Origin: Kribbella sp. VKM Ac-2568
GTDB lineage: Bacteria; Actinomycetota; Actinomycetes; Propionibacteriales; Kribbellaceae
Reading direction: 5' to 3'
Assembly: GCF_004345365.1 (NCBI RefSeq)
Contig: NZ_SLVF01000005.1
Coordinates: forward strand, 62,001-126,000
DNA: 64,000 nt
Position 1 is the stretch's first letter. Each line of letters starts with the position of its first letter. The notes beneath the pieces were generated by a model. The model saw only the letters and a program-made list of their open reading frames with translations. It ran no database searches and was not told the origin of the DNA. Positions 24,401-32,079 of this stretch are shown in pieces. The translations under genes and the position numbers were made by a program.

Positions 24401-25273
24401 TCAGCGGGCGAGAGCGCCACCCAGGAAGGCGAGCTGGTCCGGCAGCATCCGCCGCCAGTAACCGGCCGTGTGCGCCCCGGCCTGTACTCCGCCCGCCGCC
24501 GTCACCTCGTCCCGCAGCTCCCGGACCGCCCCCGCGAACGGGTCGTCCCGGCCACAATCGATGCGCAAGGCAACATCTTTGAAATTCTCCTGGCGACCGA
24601 ACACCTCATGCGCCCGGAAGTCCCCCGGGCCATCGAACGCACCCGCCGCGGCCTGGGACGCGTCACGCCAGAGCGCAGGGCTCAGCGCGCCGGCCGCGGC
24701 CACCCGGGCCGATCCGGCGTCCGCCGCATGCAGGAGAGCGCCGTATCCGCCCATGGACCACCCGAGTACGCCGTACCGGTCGGTCTCCAGTCCGCGTTTG
24801 GCCAACAGGGGAACGAATTCCGCCATCAGCATCGCCTGCGGGTCGTCCCCGGTCGCGCGCAGGTGCCAGTAGTTGTCGGTCCCACCGTCCACCGCGGCGA
24901 GCGCGAACGGCGCAGTGCCGGCTTGCACCGCGGCGGTCAGGTAGCGGTCGGCGCCGAGGTCGTTGATCGCGGACGTGTGGTCGCCACCGCGCCCGTGCAG
25001 CACCAGTACGACGGGAAGCCGCGCGTCGGCCCGTTGTCCGTGCGGGTACATCACCGTCCACCCGACCGTCGTACGCCGTGCGGCTGATGCGAAGCTGCCG
25101 GACTCCACCGGGCCGGCCGGGACCTCCGGCACGACGCCGTCCTCGCCGGTCAGCCCGAGTACGTCATGAACCCGCGTCCGGCCAGGCAGTACTCCGGCCT
25201 CGACCAGCCCGGCACCTCCGGCGACGGTGAGACCTGCCGCGACGAGCAGACCGCGGCGGGAGACCCGGGTCAG
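24401..25273 (-). CDS. Exported alpha/beta-hydrolase esterase, probable Tat substrate
   Basis: An esterase of the S-formylglutathione hydrolase/antigen-85-like type. It has an oxyanion region LVLHGRGGDH, nucleophile elbow GWSMGGYGALL, Asp in DCGRDDPF and a late His in AGAHTAGYW. The N-terminus carries SRRGLLVAAGLTVAGGAGL, a twin-arginine leader. No ATG, GTG or TTG lies just before it. A CTG at 25273 overlaps the previous stop (CTGA), with GGAG eight bases upstream, and gives MTRVSRRGLL; I take this start. A TTG at 25342 is the alternative. It is co-translated with the PH-domain gene before it. Confidence 0.82.
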   Translation of the reverse strand: MTRVSRRGLLVAAGLTVAGGAGLVEAGVLPGRTRVHDVLGLTGEDGVVPEVPAGPVESGSFASAARRTTVGWTVMYPHGQRADARLPVVLVLHGRGGDHTSAINDLGADRYLTAAVQAGTAPFALAAVDGGTDNYWHLRATGDDPQAMLMAEFVPLLAKRGLETDRYGVLGWSMGGYGALLHAADAGSARVAAAGALSPALWRDASQAAAGAFDGPGDFRAHEVFGRQENFKDVALRIDCGRDDPFAGAVRELRDEVTAAGGVQAGAHTAGYWRRMLPDQLAFLGGALAR

Positions 25274-25830
25274 CGGAGGAACTCCGCCAGCAGAGCGGTG
25301 ACCGCGAGGACGCCGACGATCACCAGCTCGGGCCTCGCCCAACTGGTGACGATCTCGCCCTGGGAGTTCTGCCGGTACATGTTGAGGTGGTGGTCGATCC
25401 GGTCGACCACGAACTCGGCGCGCGAGACCGAGTTCTCCGCGCCGAGCTTCCGCCCGCCGACCCGCTGCTTGCGCAGGTCCCGCATCGCTACTTGCACGCC
25501 CGGCGCGCGCAGCCGCGCGTCCTCGGTGTGCACCCGCAGGATGTCGGTCACGTCGACGTCGGTGATCTTGCCCCACGGCACGGTGTGATCACGGATGTGG
25601 TTACGGATCAGCAGGTTCTCGGGGCGGAGCGTGACGGACGGGCGGACCAGACCGACGTACGCGAGCACCATCAGGATCCCGATCAGGGCCGCGACCTCCA
25701 GGCCGCCCAGGGTGCGCCACTCCAGCACGATGTCGATCAGCCCGATCACCCCGATCGCCATCACCACGGCGCCGGTGATCCGGTTCGACGTGGACAGGTA
25801 CCGCTCACTCTCGCTGACCTTCGGTTTCAC
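25270..25830 (-). CDS. PH-like (DUF2244/YdbS-type) membrane protein
   Basis: A 186-residue protein with two N-terminal hydrophobic helices (about 18-36 and 44-60: TGAVVMAIGVIGLIDIVL, VAALIGILMVLAYVGL). A bacterial PH-like domain follows (VTLRPENLLIRNHIRDHTVP, WGKITDVDV), and the C-terminus has another helix, ELVIVGVLAVTALLAEFL. These domains anchor at membranes; no enzyme motif is seen. The GTG at 25830 has TACTTT six bases upstream and no ribosome-binding site. It is divergent from deoC and shares a 106-bp promoter region with it. Confidence 0.75.
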   Translation of the reverse strand: MKPKVSESERYLSTSNRITGAVVMAIGVIGLIDIVLEWRTLGGLEVAALIGILMVLAYVGLVRPSVTLRPENLLIRNHIRDHTVPWGKITDVDVTDILRVHTEDARLRAPGVQVAMRDLRKQRVGGRKLGAENSVSRAEFVVDRIDHHLNMYRQNSQGEIVTSWARPELVIVGVLAVTALLAEFLR

Positions 25831-25836
25831 CCCGAC

Positions 25837-25842
25837 AAAGTA
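25837..25842 (-). promoter_or_regulatory. Putative -10 element for the leaderless PH-domain gene
   Basis: On the minus strand TACTTT is followed after GTCGGG directly by the GTG start at 25830. Confidence 0.45.
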
Positions 25843-25923
25843 TCCGCCACCTGGTCACCGGCCTAGAACCAGCCACCACTATGGTCCGTCTTGTGACCGG
25901 AAACGCAGGCTCGGGAAGCGCAC

Positions 25924-25929
25924 TAGACT
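25924..25929 (+). promoter_or_regulatory. Putative -10 element for leaderless deoC
   Basis: TAGACT ends seven bases before the deoC GTG at 25937; no ribosome-binding site is present. Confidence 0.55.
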
Positions 25930-25936
25930 GCCAGGC

Positions 25937-26893
25937 GTGACCACTACCGACACTGGCGTCGACAGTCTCGCGGACGTGACCTCGTCCGAGGACCGGCTGC
26001 GCCGATTCCTGCTGGGCCTGCCGGGCGTCGACCAGGTCGGCGCCGAGGCGCGGGCCGCCACCTTGAGCACCCGGTCGATCAAGACCACCGCCAAGGCCTA
26101 CGCCCTCGATCTGGCCATCCAGATGATCGACCTGACCACGCTGGAGGGCCAGGACACCCCGGGCAAGGTGCGGGCGCTGTGCTCGAAGGCGAAGCGCCCG
26201 GACCCGGCGGACCCGACCGCGCCGCAGGTGGCCGCCGTCTGCGTGTATCCCGACCTGGTGGCGACCGCGAAGTACGAGCTGCGCGGGTCGGGGATCAACG
26301 TGGCGAGCGTGGCAACCGCGTTCCCCAGCGGTCGTTCCAGCCTGGCGATCAAGGTGCAGGACACCCAGGACGCGGTGGCGGCCGGCGCCGACGAGGTCGA
26401 CATGGTGATCGACCGCGGCGCCTTCCTGTCCGGGCGGTACGGGCTGGTCTTCGACGAGATCGCCGCGATCCGCGAGGCGGCCGGTGACGCGCACCTCAAG
26501 GTGATCCTGGAGACCGGAGAGCTGGTCACCTACGACAACGTCCGGCGGGCCTCCTGGCTGGCGATGCTGGCCGGCGCGGACTTCATCAAGACCTCCACCG
26601 GCAAGGTCTCCCCCGCGGCGACCCTGCCGGTCACCCTGGTGATGCTGGAGGCCGTCCGCGACTACCACGAGGCGACCGGCCTGCACATCGGCGTCAAACC
26701 CGCCGGTGGCATCCGGACCGCGAAGGACGCGATCAAGTACCTGGTCACCGTCAACGAGACGGCCGGACCGGATTGGCTGGACCCGGAGCTGTTCCGCTTC
26801 GGCGCCTCCAGTCTGCTGAACGACCTGCTGATGCAACGCACCAAGCTGGCCACCGGGAACTACCCCGGCCCCGACTACTTCACGCTGGACTGA
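25937..26893 (+). CDS. deoC: Deoxyribose-phosphate aldolase
   Basis: DeoC splits 2-deoxyribose 5-phosphate to acetaldehyde and glyceraldehyde 3-phosphate, the end step of deoxynucleoside breakdown. The 318-residue product has the Schiff-base Lys in ADFIKTSTGK, the second active-site Lys in IGVKPAGGIR, VCVYPDL and EVDMVIDRG. It is longer than E. coli DeoC (259) because of about 40 extra N-terminal residues. The start is GTG 25937, probably leaderless. Four bases later begins an aldehyde dehydrogenase suited to oxidising the acetaldehyde formed. Thymidine phosphorylase and cytidine deaminase lie at 49900-51566. Confidence 0.96.
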   Translation: MTTTDTGVDSLADVTSSEDRLRRFLLGLPGVDQVGAEARAATLSTRSIKTTAKAYALDLAIQMIDLTTLEGQDTPGKVRALCSKAKRPDPADPTAPQVAAVCVYPDLVATAKYELRGSGINVASVATAFPSGRSSLAIKVQDTQDAVAAGADEVDMVIDRGAFLSGRYGLVFDEIAAIREAAGDAHLKVILETGELVTYDNVRRASWLAMLAGADFIKTSTGKVSPAATLPVTLVMLEAVRDYHEATGLHIGVKPAGGIRTAKDAIKYLVTVNETAGPDWLDPELFRFGASSLLNDLLMQRTKLATGNYPGPDYFTLD

Positions 26894-26896
26894 GGC

Positions 26897-28333
26897 ATGA
26901 GCAGATTCGAGTACGCACCCGCGCCCGAGTCGCGGGCGATCGTGGACATCAAGTCGTCGTACGGGTTGTTCATCAACGGCGCCTTCACCGAGGCCACCGA
27001 CGGCAAGCCGTTCAAGACGGTCAGCCCCGCCTCCGAGGAGGTGCTGGCCGAGATCAGCGAGGCTGGTCCGGCCGACGTCGACAAGGCGGTCAAGGCCGCC
27101 CGCAAGGCCTACGACAAGGTCTGGGGCACGATGCCGGGCCGCGACCGGGCGAAGTACCTGTACCGGATCGCCCGGCTGATCCAGGAGCGGTCGCGCGAGC
27201 TGGCCGTGCTGGAGTCGCTGGACAACGGCAAGCCGATCCGCGAGTCCCGCGACGTCGACCTGCCGCTTGTCGCCGCGCACTTCTTCTACTACGCCGGCTG
27301 GGCCGACAAGCTCGAGTACGCCGGCGCCGGGGAGAACCCGCAGCCCCTGGGCGTCGCCGCGCAGGTGATCCCGTGGAACTTCCCGCTGATGATGCTCGCG
27401 TGGAAGATCGCGCCCGCCCTCGCGGCAGGCAACACCGTGGTGCTGAAGCCGGCCGAGACGACGCCGCTGACCGCGCTCGCGTTCGCCGAGATCTGCCAGC
27501 AGGCCGATCTCCCGCCGGGCGTGGTGAACATCATCACCGGCGCGGGCCGGACCGGTCAGGCGCTGGTCGAGCACGAGGGTGTCGACAAGGTCGCGTTCAC
27601 CGGCTCCACCGCCGTCGGCCGGGCGATCGCCAAGTCGGTGGCCGGCACGGACAAGAAGGTCACCCTCGAGCTGGGCGGCAAGGCGGCGAACATCGTCTTC
27701 GAGGACGCGCCGATCGACCAGACCATCGAGGGCATCGTCAACGGCATCTTCTTCAACCAGGGCCACGTCTGCTGCGCCGGTTCGCGGCTGCTGGTCCAGG
27801 AGAGCGTGTACGACGAGGTGCTGGCCCGGCTGAAGCGCCGGATGGGCACCCTGCGGGTGGGTGACCCGCTGGACAAGAACACCGACATCGGCGCGATCAA
27901 CTCCGCCGAGCAGTTGGCCCGGATCCGCGAGCTGTCGCAGGTCGGCGAGGACGAGGGCGCCGAGCGCTGGTCGCCCGAGTGTGAGCTGCCGACCCAGGGC
28001 TACTGGTTCGCGCCGACCGTGTTCACCGGCGTCTCCCAGGCGCACCGGATCGCCCGCGAGGAGATCTTCGGGCCGGTGCTCTCGGTGCTCACCTTCCGCA
28101 CCCCGGCCGAGGCCGTGGAGAAGGCGAACAACACCCCCTTCGGCCTGTCCGCCGGGGTCTGGACCGACAAGGGCTCCCGGATCCTGTGGATGGCCGACCA
28201 GCTGCGCGCCGGCGTGGTCTGGGCCAACACGTTCAACCGTTTCGACCCGACCTCGCCGTTCGGCGGCTACAAGGAGTCGGGTTACGGCCGCGAGGGCGGC
28301 CGCCATGGTCTGGAGGCCTACCTTGCCCACTAA
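26897..28333 (+). CDS. Aldehyde dehydrogenase
   Basis: A complete 478-residue NAD(P)-dependent aldehyde dehydrogenase. It has PWNFPLMMLAWK (NAD pocket), FTGSTAVGRAI, the catalytic Glu in LELGGKAANIV, the catalytic Cys in FNQGHVCCAGSRL, and EIFGPVLSVLTF with FNRFDPTSPFGGYKESGYGR at the end. Being directly after deoC, acetaldehyde is the likely substrate, giving acetate; this is inference from context. The ATG at 26897 lies three bases after the deoC stop. The next gene, a partial homologue, overlaps its end. Confidence 0.93.
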   Translation: MSRFEYAPAPESRAIVDIKSSYGLFINGAFTEATDGKPFKTVSPASEEVLAEISEAGPADVDKAVKAARKAYDKVWGTMPGRDRAKYLYRIARLIQERSRELAVLESLDNGKPIRESRDVDLPLVAAHFFYYAGWADKLEYAGAGENPQPLGVAAQVIPWNFPLMMLAWKIAPALAAGNTVVLKPAETTPLTALAFAEICQQADLPPGVVNIITGAGRTGQALVEHEGVDKVAFTGSTAVGRAIAKSVAGTDKKVTLELGGKAANIVFEDAPIDQTIEGIVNGIFFNQGHVCCAGSRLLVQESVYDEVLARLKRRMGTLRVGDPLDKNTDIGAINSAEQLARIRELSQVGEDEGAERWSPECELPTQGYWFAPTVFTGVSQAHRIAREEIFGPVLSVLTFRTPAEAVEKANNTPFGLSAGVWTDKGSRILWMADQLRAGVVWANTFNRFDPTSPFGGYKESGYGREGGRHGLEAYLAH

Positions 28334-29198
28334 GGACAGTGCCCGCCTGGACGTGCGCAAGACCTACAAGCTGTACGTCGGCGGCGCCTTCCCGCGCAGC
28401 GAGTCGGGCCGGTCGTACGTGGTGAACAATGCCAGGGGCAAGTTCCTCGCGAACGCCTCGCAGGCCTCCCGCAAGGACGCCCGGGACGCGGTCGTCGCGG
28501 CCCGCAAGGCGTTCGGCGGCTGGTCCGGCAAGACCGCCTACAACCGCGGCCAGGTGCTGTACCGGATCGCCGAGGTGATGGAGGGCCGGCACGAGCAGTT
28601 CAGTGCCGAGGTCGCCGCCGCCGAAGGGTTGTCGATCAGCAAGGCCCGGGCTGTGGTCGACGCTGCCATCGACCGCTGGGTCTGGTACGCCGGCTGGGCG
28701 GACAAGCTGGCCCAGGTGGTCGGCTCCAGCAATCCGGTGGCCGGCCCGTACTTCGACTTCTCCTTGCCTGAGGCAACTGGTGTGGTGGCGGTGCTGGCCC
28801 CGCAGGACTCCAGCCTGCTCGGCCTGACCAGCGTGATCGCCCCGGCCATCGTGTCCGGCAACACGGTCGTCGCGGTCACGTCGTTCGAGCGTCCGCTGCC
28901 GGCGGTCACGCTGGGCGAGGTGATGGCGACCTCCGACCTGCCGGGTGGCGTGGTCAACATCCTGACCGGCTCGGCGTCGGAGATCGGGCCGTGGCTGGCC
29001 GGTCACCTGGACGTGAACGCGATCGACCTGGCCGGCGTGACGGATCCCGAGGAGGCGACGGCGCTGGAGGTCGCGGCGGCGGAGAACCTCAAGCGGGTGC
29101 GCCGTCCGGTCGACGAGGACTGGACGGAGTCGCCCGGCCTGTCCCGCCTGACGCAGTACCTCGAGCTGAAGACCGTCTGGCATCCCATCGGCGTCTGA
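28323..29198 (+). CDS. Half-length aldehyde dehydrogenase homologue lacking the catalytic domain
   Basis: A 291-residue protein matching the N-terminal NAD-binding half of aldehyde dehydrogenases (YKLYVGGAFPRSESG, SQASRKDARDAVVAARKAF, NRGQVLYRIAEVMEGR, WYAGWADKLAQVVGSSNPV). At the NAD pocket it reads LAPQDSSLLGLTS instead of PWNFP. The catalytic Cys and the C-terminal half are absent, and the protein ends in a private ENLKRVRRPVDEDW region. The frame is intact and codon use normal, so it looks maintained, not decayed. TTG 28323 has GGAGG six bases upstream; ATG 28305 is an alternative. It overlaps the full enzyme by 11 bases. Confidence 0.8.
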   Translation: MPTKDSARLDVRKTYKLYVGGAFPRSESGRSYVVNNARGKFLANASQASRKDARDAVVAARKAFGGWSGKTAYNRGQVLYRIAEVMEGRHEQFSAEVAAAEGLSISKARAVVDAAIDRWVWYAGWADKLAQVVGSSNPVAGPYFDFSLPEATGVVAVLAPQDSSLLGLTSVIAPAIVSGNTVVAVTSFERPLPAVTLGEVMATSDLPGGVVNILTGSASEIGPWLAGHLDVNAIDLAGVTDPEEATALEVAAAENLKRVRRPVDEDWTESPGLSRLTQYLELKTVWHPIGV

Positions 29199-29208
29199 TC
29201 CCGCGCTG

Positions 29209-30237
29209 ATGCTGTTCGCCGCGAAGCCGATCCCGGGCGACAAGGTGGCCGTGGTGTCGCCGTCGGGTGGACTGCCCGAGGTGTTCCCCGCGCCGTACGA
29301 GCTGGGCCTCCAGCGGCTCCGTGCCTTCGGGCTGGAGCCGGTGGAGTATCCGGCGACCCGGAAACTGCGGTCGACGCCGGAGGAGCGGGCCGCCGACCTG
29401 CACGCCGCCTGGTCGGACCCGCACGTCCGCGCGGTGATCGCCAGTATCGGCGGCGACGACCAGATCGCCCTGCTCAAGCACCTCGATCCGGCGGTCTTCC
29501 GGGCCGACCCGAAGCCGTTCTTCGGCTACAGCGACAACACGAACCTGCTCAACTTCCTTTACTCGCAAGGGCTTCCGGCGTTCCACGGCGGCAGCATGAT
29601 GGCGCAGTTCGGCCGCGGCGGCGCGATGCATCCCGACAGCGAGCGGTCGCTGCGAGCCGCGCTCTTCACCTCCGGGGATTTCGAGCTGGCTCCCGCGACC
29701 GGCTGGACCGACCGGGATCGCGACTGGGCCGACCCCGTCCACCTGGAGACCGAGCCCGACCTCTTCCCGGGCGAGGGCTGGAGCTGGCACGGCCCGTCGA
29801 CTCCGGTCAGCGGGCGACTCTGGGGCGGTTGCCTGGAGATCCTCGACTGGCAACTGGCCGTCGGCCGCTGGATGCTCCCGGTCGAGGAGTACTCCGGGGT
29901 CCTCTTCTGCGAGACCAGCGAGGAACTCCCGAGCGACACCCAGGTCTACCGGACACTCCGCAACTTCGGCGAACGCGGTCTGCTCGCCCGCTTCGACGCA
30001 GTCCTCTGGGGTCGGCCCAAGACCTGGGCTCTGGACCACCAGACCACTCCGGATGAAGGCGCCGCCTACCGCGCTTCGCAGTACGCCGCTGTGGCGCGGG
30101 CGCTCGCGGAGTACAACCCCTCCGCGCTGCTGGTCACCGGGCTGGACATCGGCCACACCGATCCCCAGATCGTCGTCCCGTACGGCGGCAACGTCGCCAT
30201 CGACCCCGCCGCGGAGCGGATCACGGTCACCTACTGA
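29209..30237 (+). CDS. S66-family LD-carboxypeptidase / MccF-like peptidase
   Basis: A 342-residue serine peptidase. It has VAVVSPSGGLPE at the N-terminus, the nucleophile in FGYSDNTNLL (Ser108), the Glu in LWGGCLEILDW and the His in LDIGHTDPQIVVPYGG, the S66 Ser-Glu-His triad. The family includes murein LD-carboxypeptidases and MccF-type enzymes that cleave toxic aminoacyl-nucleotide antibiotics. There is no signal peptide, so it is cytoplasmic. Ten bases separate it from the deoC operon, so it may be co-transcribed, though a metabolic link is not obvious. Confidence 0.88.
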   Translation: MLFAAKPIPGDKVAVVSPSGGLPEVFPAPYELGLQRLRAFGLEPVEYPATRKLRSTPEERAADLHAAWSDPHVRAVIASIGGDDQIALLKHLDPAVFRADPKPFFGYSDNTNLLNFLYSQGLPAFHGGSMMAQFGRGGAMHPDSERSLRAALFTSGDFELAPATGWTDRDRDWADPVHLETEPDLFPGEGWSWHGPSTPVSGRLWGGCLEILDWQLAVGRWMLPVEEYSGVLFCETSEELPSDTQVYRTLRNFGERGLLARFDAVLWGRPKTWALDHQTTPDEGAAYRASQYAAVARALAEYNPSALLVTGLDIGHTDPQIVVPYGGNVAIDPAAERITVTY

Positions 30238-30417
30238 CGACAGCTAGCGGATCCCGGTGCGGGTGAGGGCCGGGGTAGCAGGCGACCGGGGACTTGACGG
30301 TGATGACTTTCACTTGATCGCGGCCTGGAGCTTGAGACCGGGGTTGTCGAAGCCGACGACAGATGACCTGCGCAACCACATCTTAATGCAGTGAGTAGTC
30401 ACATGGCTCCCGTACGG

Positions 30418-30437
30418 AGTCAAGCAACTCCTTGACT
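30418..30437. repeat. Inverted repeat AGTCAAG-N6-CTTGACT
   Basis: Perfect 7-bp arms around CAACTC lie 20 bases from the end of the kinase gene and in the gap after the S66 peptidase. Both genes end towards it, so it may be a weak terminator. No T-tract follows. Confidence 0.5.
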
Positions 30438-30457
30438 GCCCACGTCTCGCCTGCTGA

Positions 30458-31471
30458 TCACTGCCCGACGAAGAACCAGGCGGCGGCCAGCGCGAGCAGG
30501 AAGAACACCGGAACCAGCAGGAGCAACAGCCCGCGCCTGGTCCGGCGCCCCTGAGCCGCCTGCGCGACCGTAGTACTGATCTCGTCGTCGTTGCTGACGG
30601 CGGTGCGCTGTCCCGCCAACAGGGGCGCCTCCTGCTCCAGCCGGTAGGCCTCGACCTCCAGCCGATCGGCGAGGGTGTCCGCGCGCTCCCAGCGGTCGCC
30701 GACGCGGTAGGCGAGGGTGCGGGCCAGGATGTCGTCGACCTGGCCGAGCGAGTCGTGCAGCAGCGGCCGCAGGCTGGGTGGGTTGAGCTCCGGGTCGCGC
30801 GCGAGCACGTCGTTGATGGAGGACGCCACGTACGGCGCCCGCCCGGTCATCAGCGCGTACGTCACCGCGCCGACCGCGTACACGTCCGCCCGCTCGTCGA
30901 AACCGTCGCTCCCGCGCGCCTGCTCAGGAGCCATGTACGACGGGGTGCCGACGGCCTGGGTCAGTCCCGACGCCTCCGCGGCGCGTTTCGCCAGCCCGAG
31001 ATCGGCCAGCACGATCCGATGCGTCCCGCCGCCCGACTCGTTGCCCTGGTTGGGCCGGAGCAGCAGGTTCGCCGGGGTGATGTCGCGGTGCACGACGCCC
31101 TCCTCGTGCAGGGCGGCGACCGCTCGCGCCAGGTCCGCGCCCCACCAGAGCGCGTCGGCCGGGTCAGTCGGCCCGTGCACGAGCACCTCGGCCAGGGACC
31201 CGCCGCTGATGAAGTCCATCACGAAGTACGGGCGGCCGTCGGGCAGTTGGCCGAGGTCGAAGACCCGGACCACCCGGTCGCTGGCGATCCGGCGCATCAG
31301 CCGGGCCTCGGACAGGAACCGCTCGCGGACGTCCGCCCGGGAGGCCCAGTTGTCCGCCAGCACCTTGACGGCCACGTCGACGTCGAGGTCGTCGTCGTAC
31401 CCGCGCCAGACCGTCGCGAAGGCGCCTGCGCCGATCTTCGACTGCAGCCGATACCTTCCGATGACATCCAT
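30458..31471 (-). CDS. Tail-anchored Ser/Thr protein kinase with altered catalytic loop
   Basis: A 337-residue Hanks-type kinase. It has a glycine loop GAGAFATVW (about 14-22), Lys36 in VAVKVL, Glu in FLSEARLM and DLG at 157-159, followed by GTPSYMAPEQARG. The catalytic loop reads HRDITPAN (128-135): the catalytic Asp130 is present but the usual Lys of HRDxKxxN is Thr132. After a linker there is one C-terminal helix (about 312-335, GLLLLLVPVFFLLALAAAWF) with only a few residues beyond, so no external sensor domain. It is divergent from a sigma factor 68 bp away. Whether it is fully active is uncertain. Confidence 0.9.
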   Translation of the reverse strand: MDVIGRYRLQSKIGAGAFATVWRGYDDDLDVDVAVKVLADNWASRADVRERFLSEARLMRRIASDRVVRVFDLGQLPDGRPYFVMDFISGGSLAEVLVHGPTDPADALWWGADLARAVAALHEEGVVHRDITPANLLLRPNQGNESGGGTHRIVLADLGLAKRAAEASGLTQAVGTPSYMAPEQARGSDGFDERADVYAVGAVTYALMTGRAPYVASSINDVLARDPELNPPSLRPLLHDSLGQVDDILARTLAYRVGDRWERADTLADRLEVEAYRLEQEAPLLAGQRTAVSNDDEISTTVAQAAQGRRTRRGLLLLLVPVFFLLALAAAWFFVGQ

Positions 31472-31539
31472 CCCGGCTATTGTCGGTTACTGAGCGGATC
31501 TAGGCGAACACCGACGCAGTACAAAGCAGTTGGGGGAGT

Positions 31540-32079
31540 ATGAACGAGGACTTGGAACACCTCGCCGCGCGAGCGGCGGCGGGCGAGGCGAGCGTAGTTC
31601 CCGAACTGCTGCAGGCGATCCGTCCGCAGGTGCTGCGCCGGGTGTCCAAGTTCCTGCCGTTCCGCGAGGACGCCGAAGAGGCCGCGCAGGACACGCTGCT
31701 CCAGGTGGCGACCAAGATCCACACCTTCAAGGGCACCGGCAGCTTCGCCGGCTGGCTGACCGTGGTCGCGACGAACTGCGCCCGGCAGACCTACCGCTCG
31801 CTGAAGCGCCGGGCCGTCGAGCAGTCCGCCGAGGTGCTGCCGGAGTCGGTGGACCCGCGGACCACCTCGGTGATCGCCGGTTCACGGCTCGACCTGCTGG
31901 AGGCGCTCGAAGCGCTCGAGTCGAACCACCCGCAACTCGTCCAGCCGCTGGTACTGCGCGATCTAGGCGCGATGACCTACGCCGAGATCGCCGACGAACT
32001 GGCCGTGCCGCTCGGCACCGTGAAGGCCCGGATCCACCAGGCCCGCAAGGAAGTCGCCGAACACCTCACCGTCCGCTGA
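31540..32079 (+). CDS. RNA polymerase sigma-70 family (ECF-like) factor
   Basis: A 179-residue sigma factor with region 2 (LRRVSKFLPFREDAEEAAQD, SFAGWLTVVATNCARQTYRS) and region 4 (LRDLGAMTYAEIADELAVPL, GTVKARIHQARKEV). No extra C-terminal domain is seen. The ATG at 31540 follows GGGGGAGT. No anti-sigma gene follows; instead the neighbour on the other side is the divergent tail-anchored kinase, so phosphorylation could replace an anti-sigma factor. The 3' end overlaps the convergent pepN end by 14 bp. Confidence 0.9.
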   Translation: MNEDLEHLAARAAAGEASVVPELLQAIRPQVLRRVSKFLPFREDAEEAAQDTLLQVATKIHTFKGTGSFAGWLTVVATNCARQTYRSLKRRAVEQSAEVLPESVDPRTTSVIAGSRLDLLEALEALESNHPQLVQPLVLRDLGAMTYAEIADELAVPLGTVKARIHQARKEVAEHLTVR

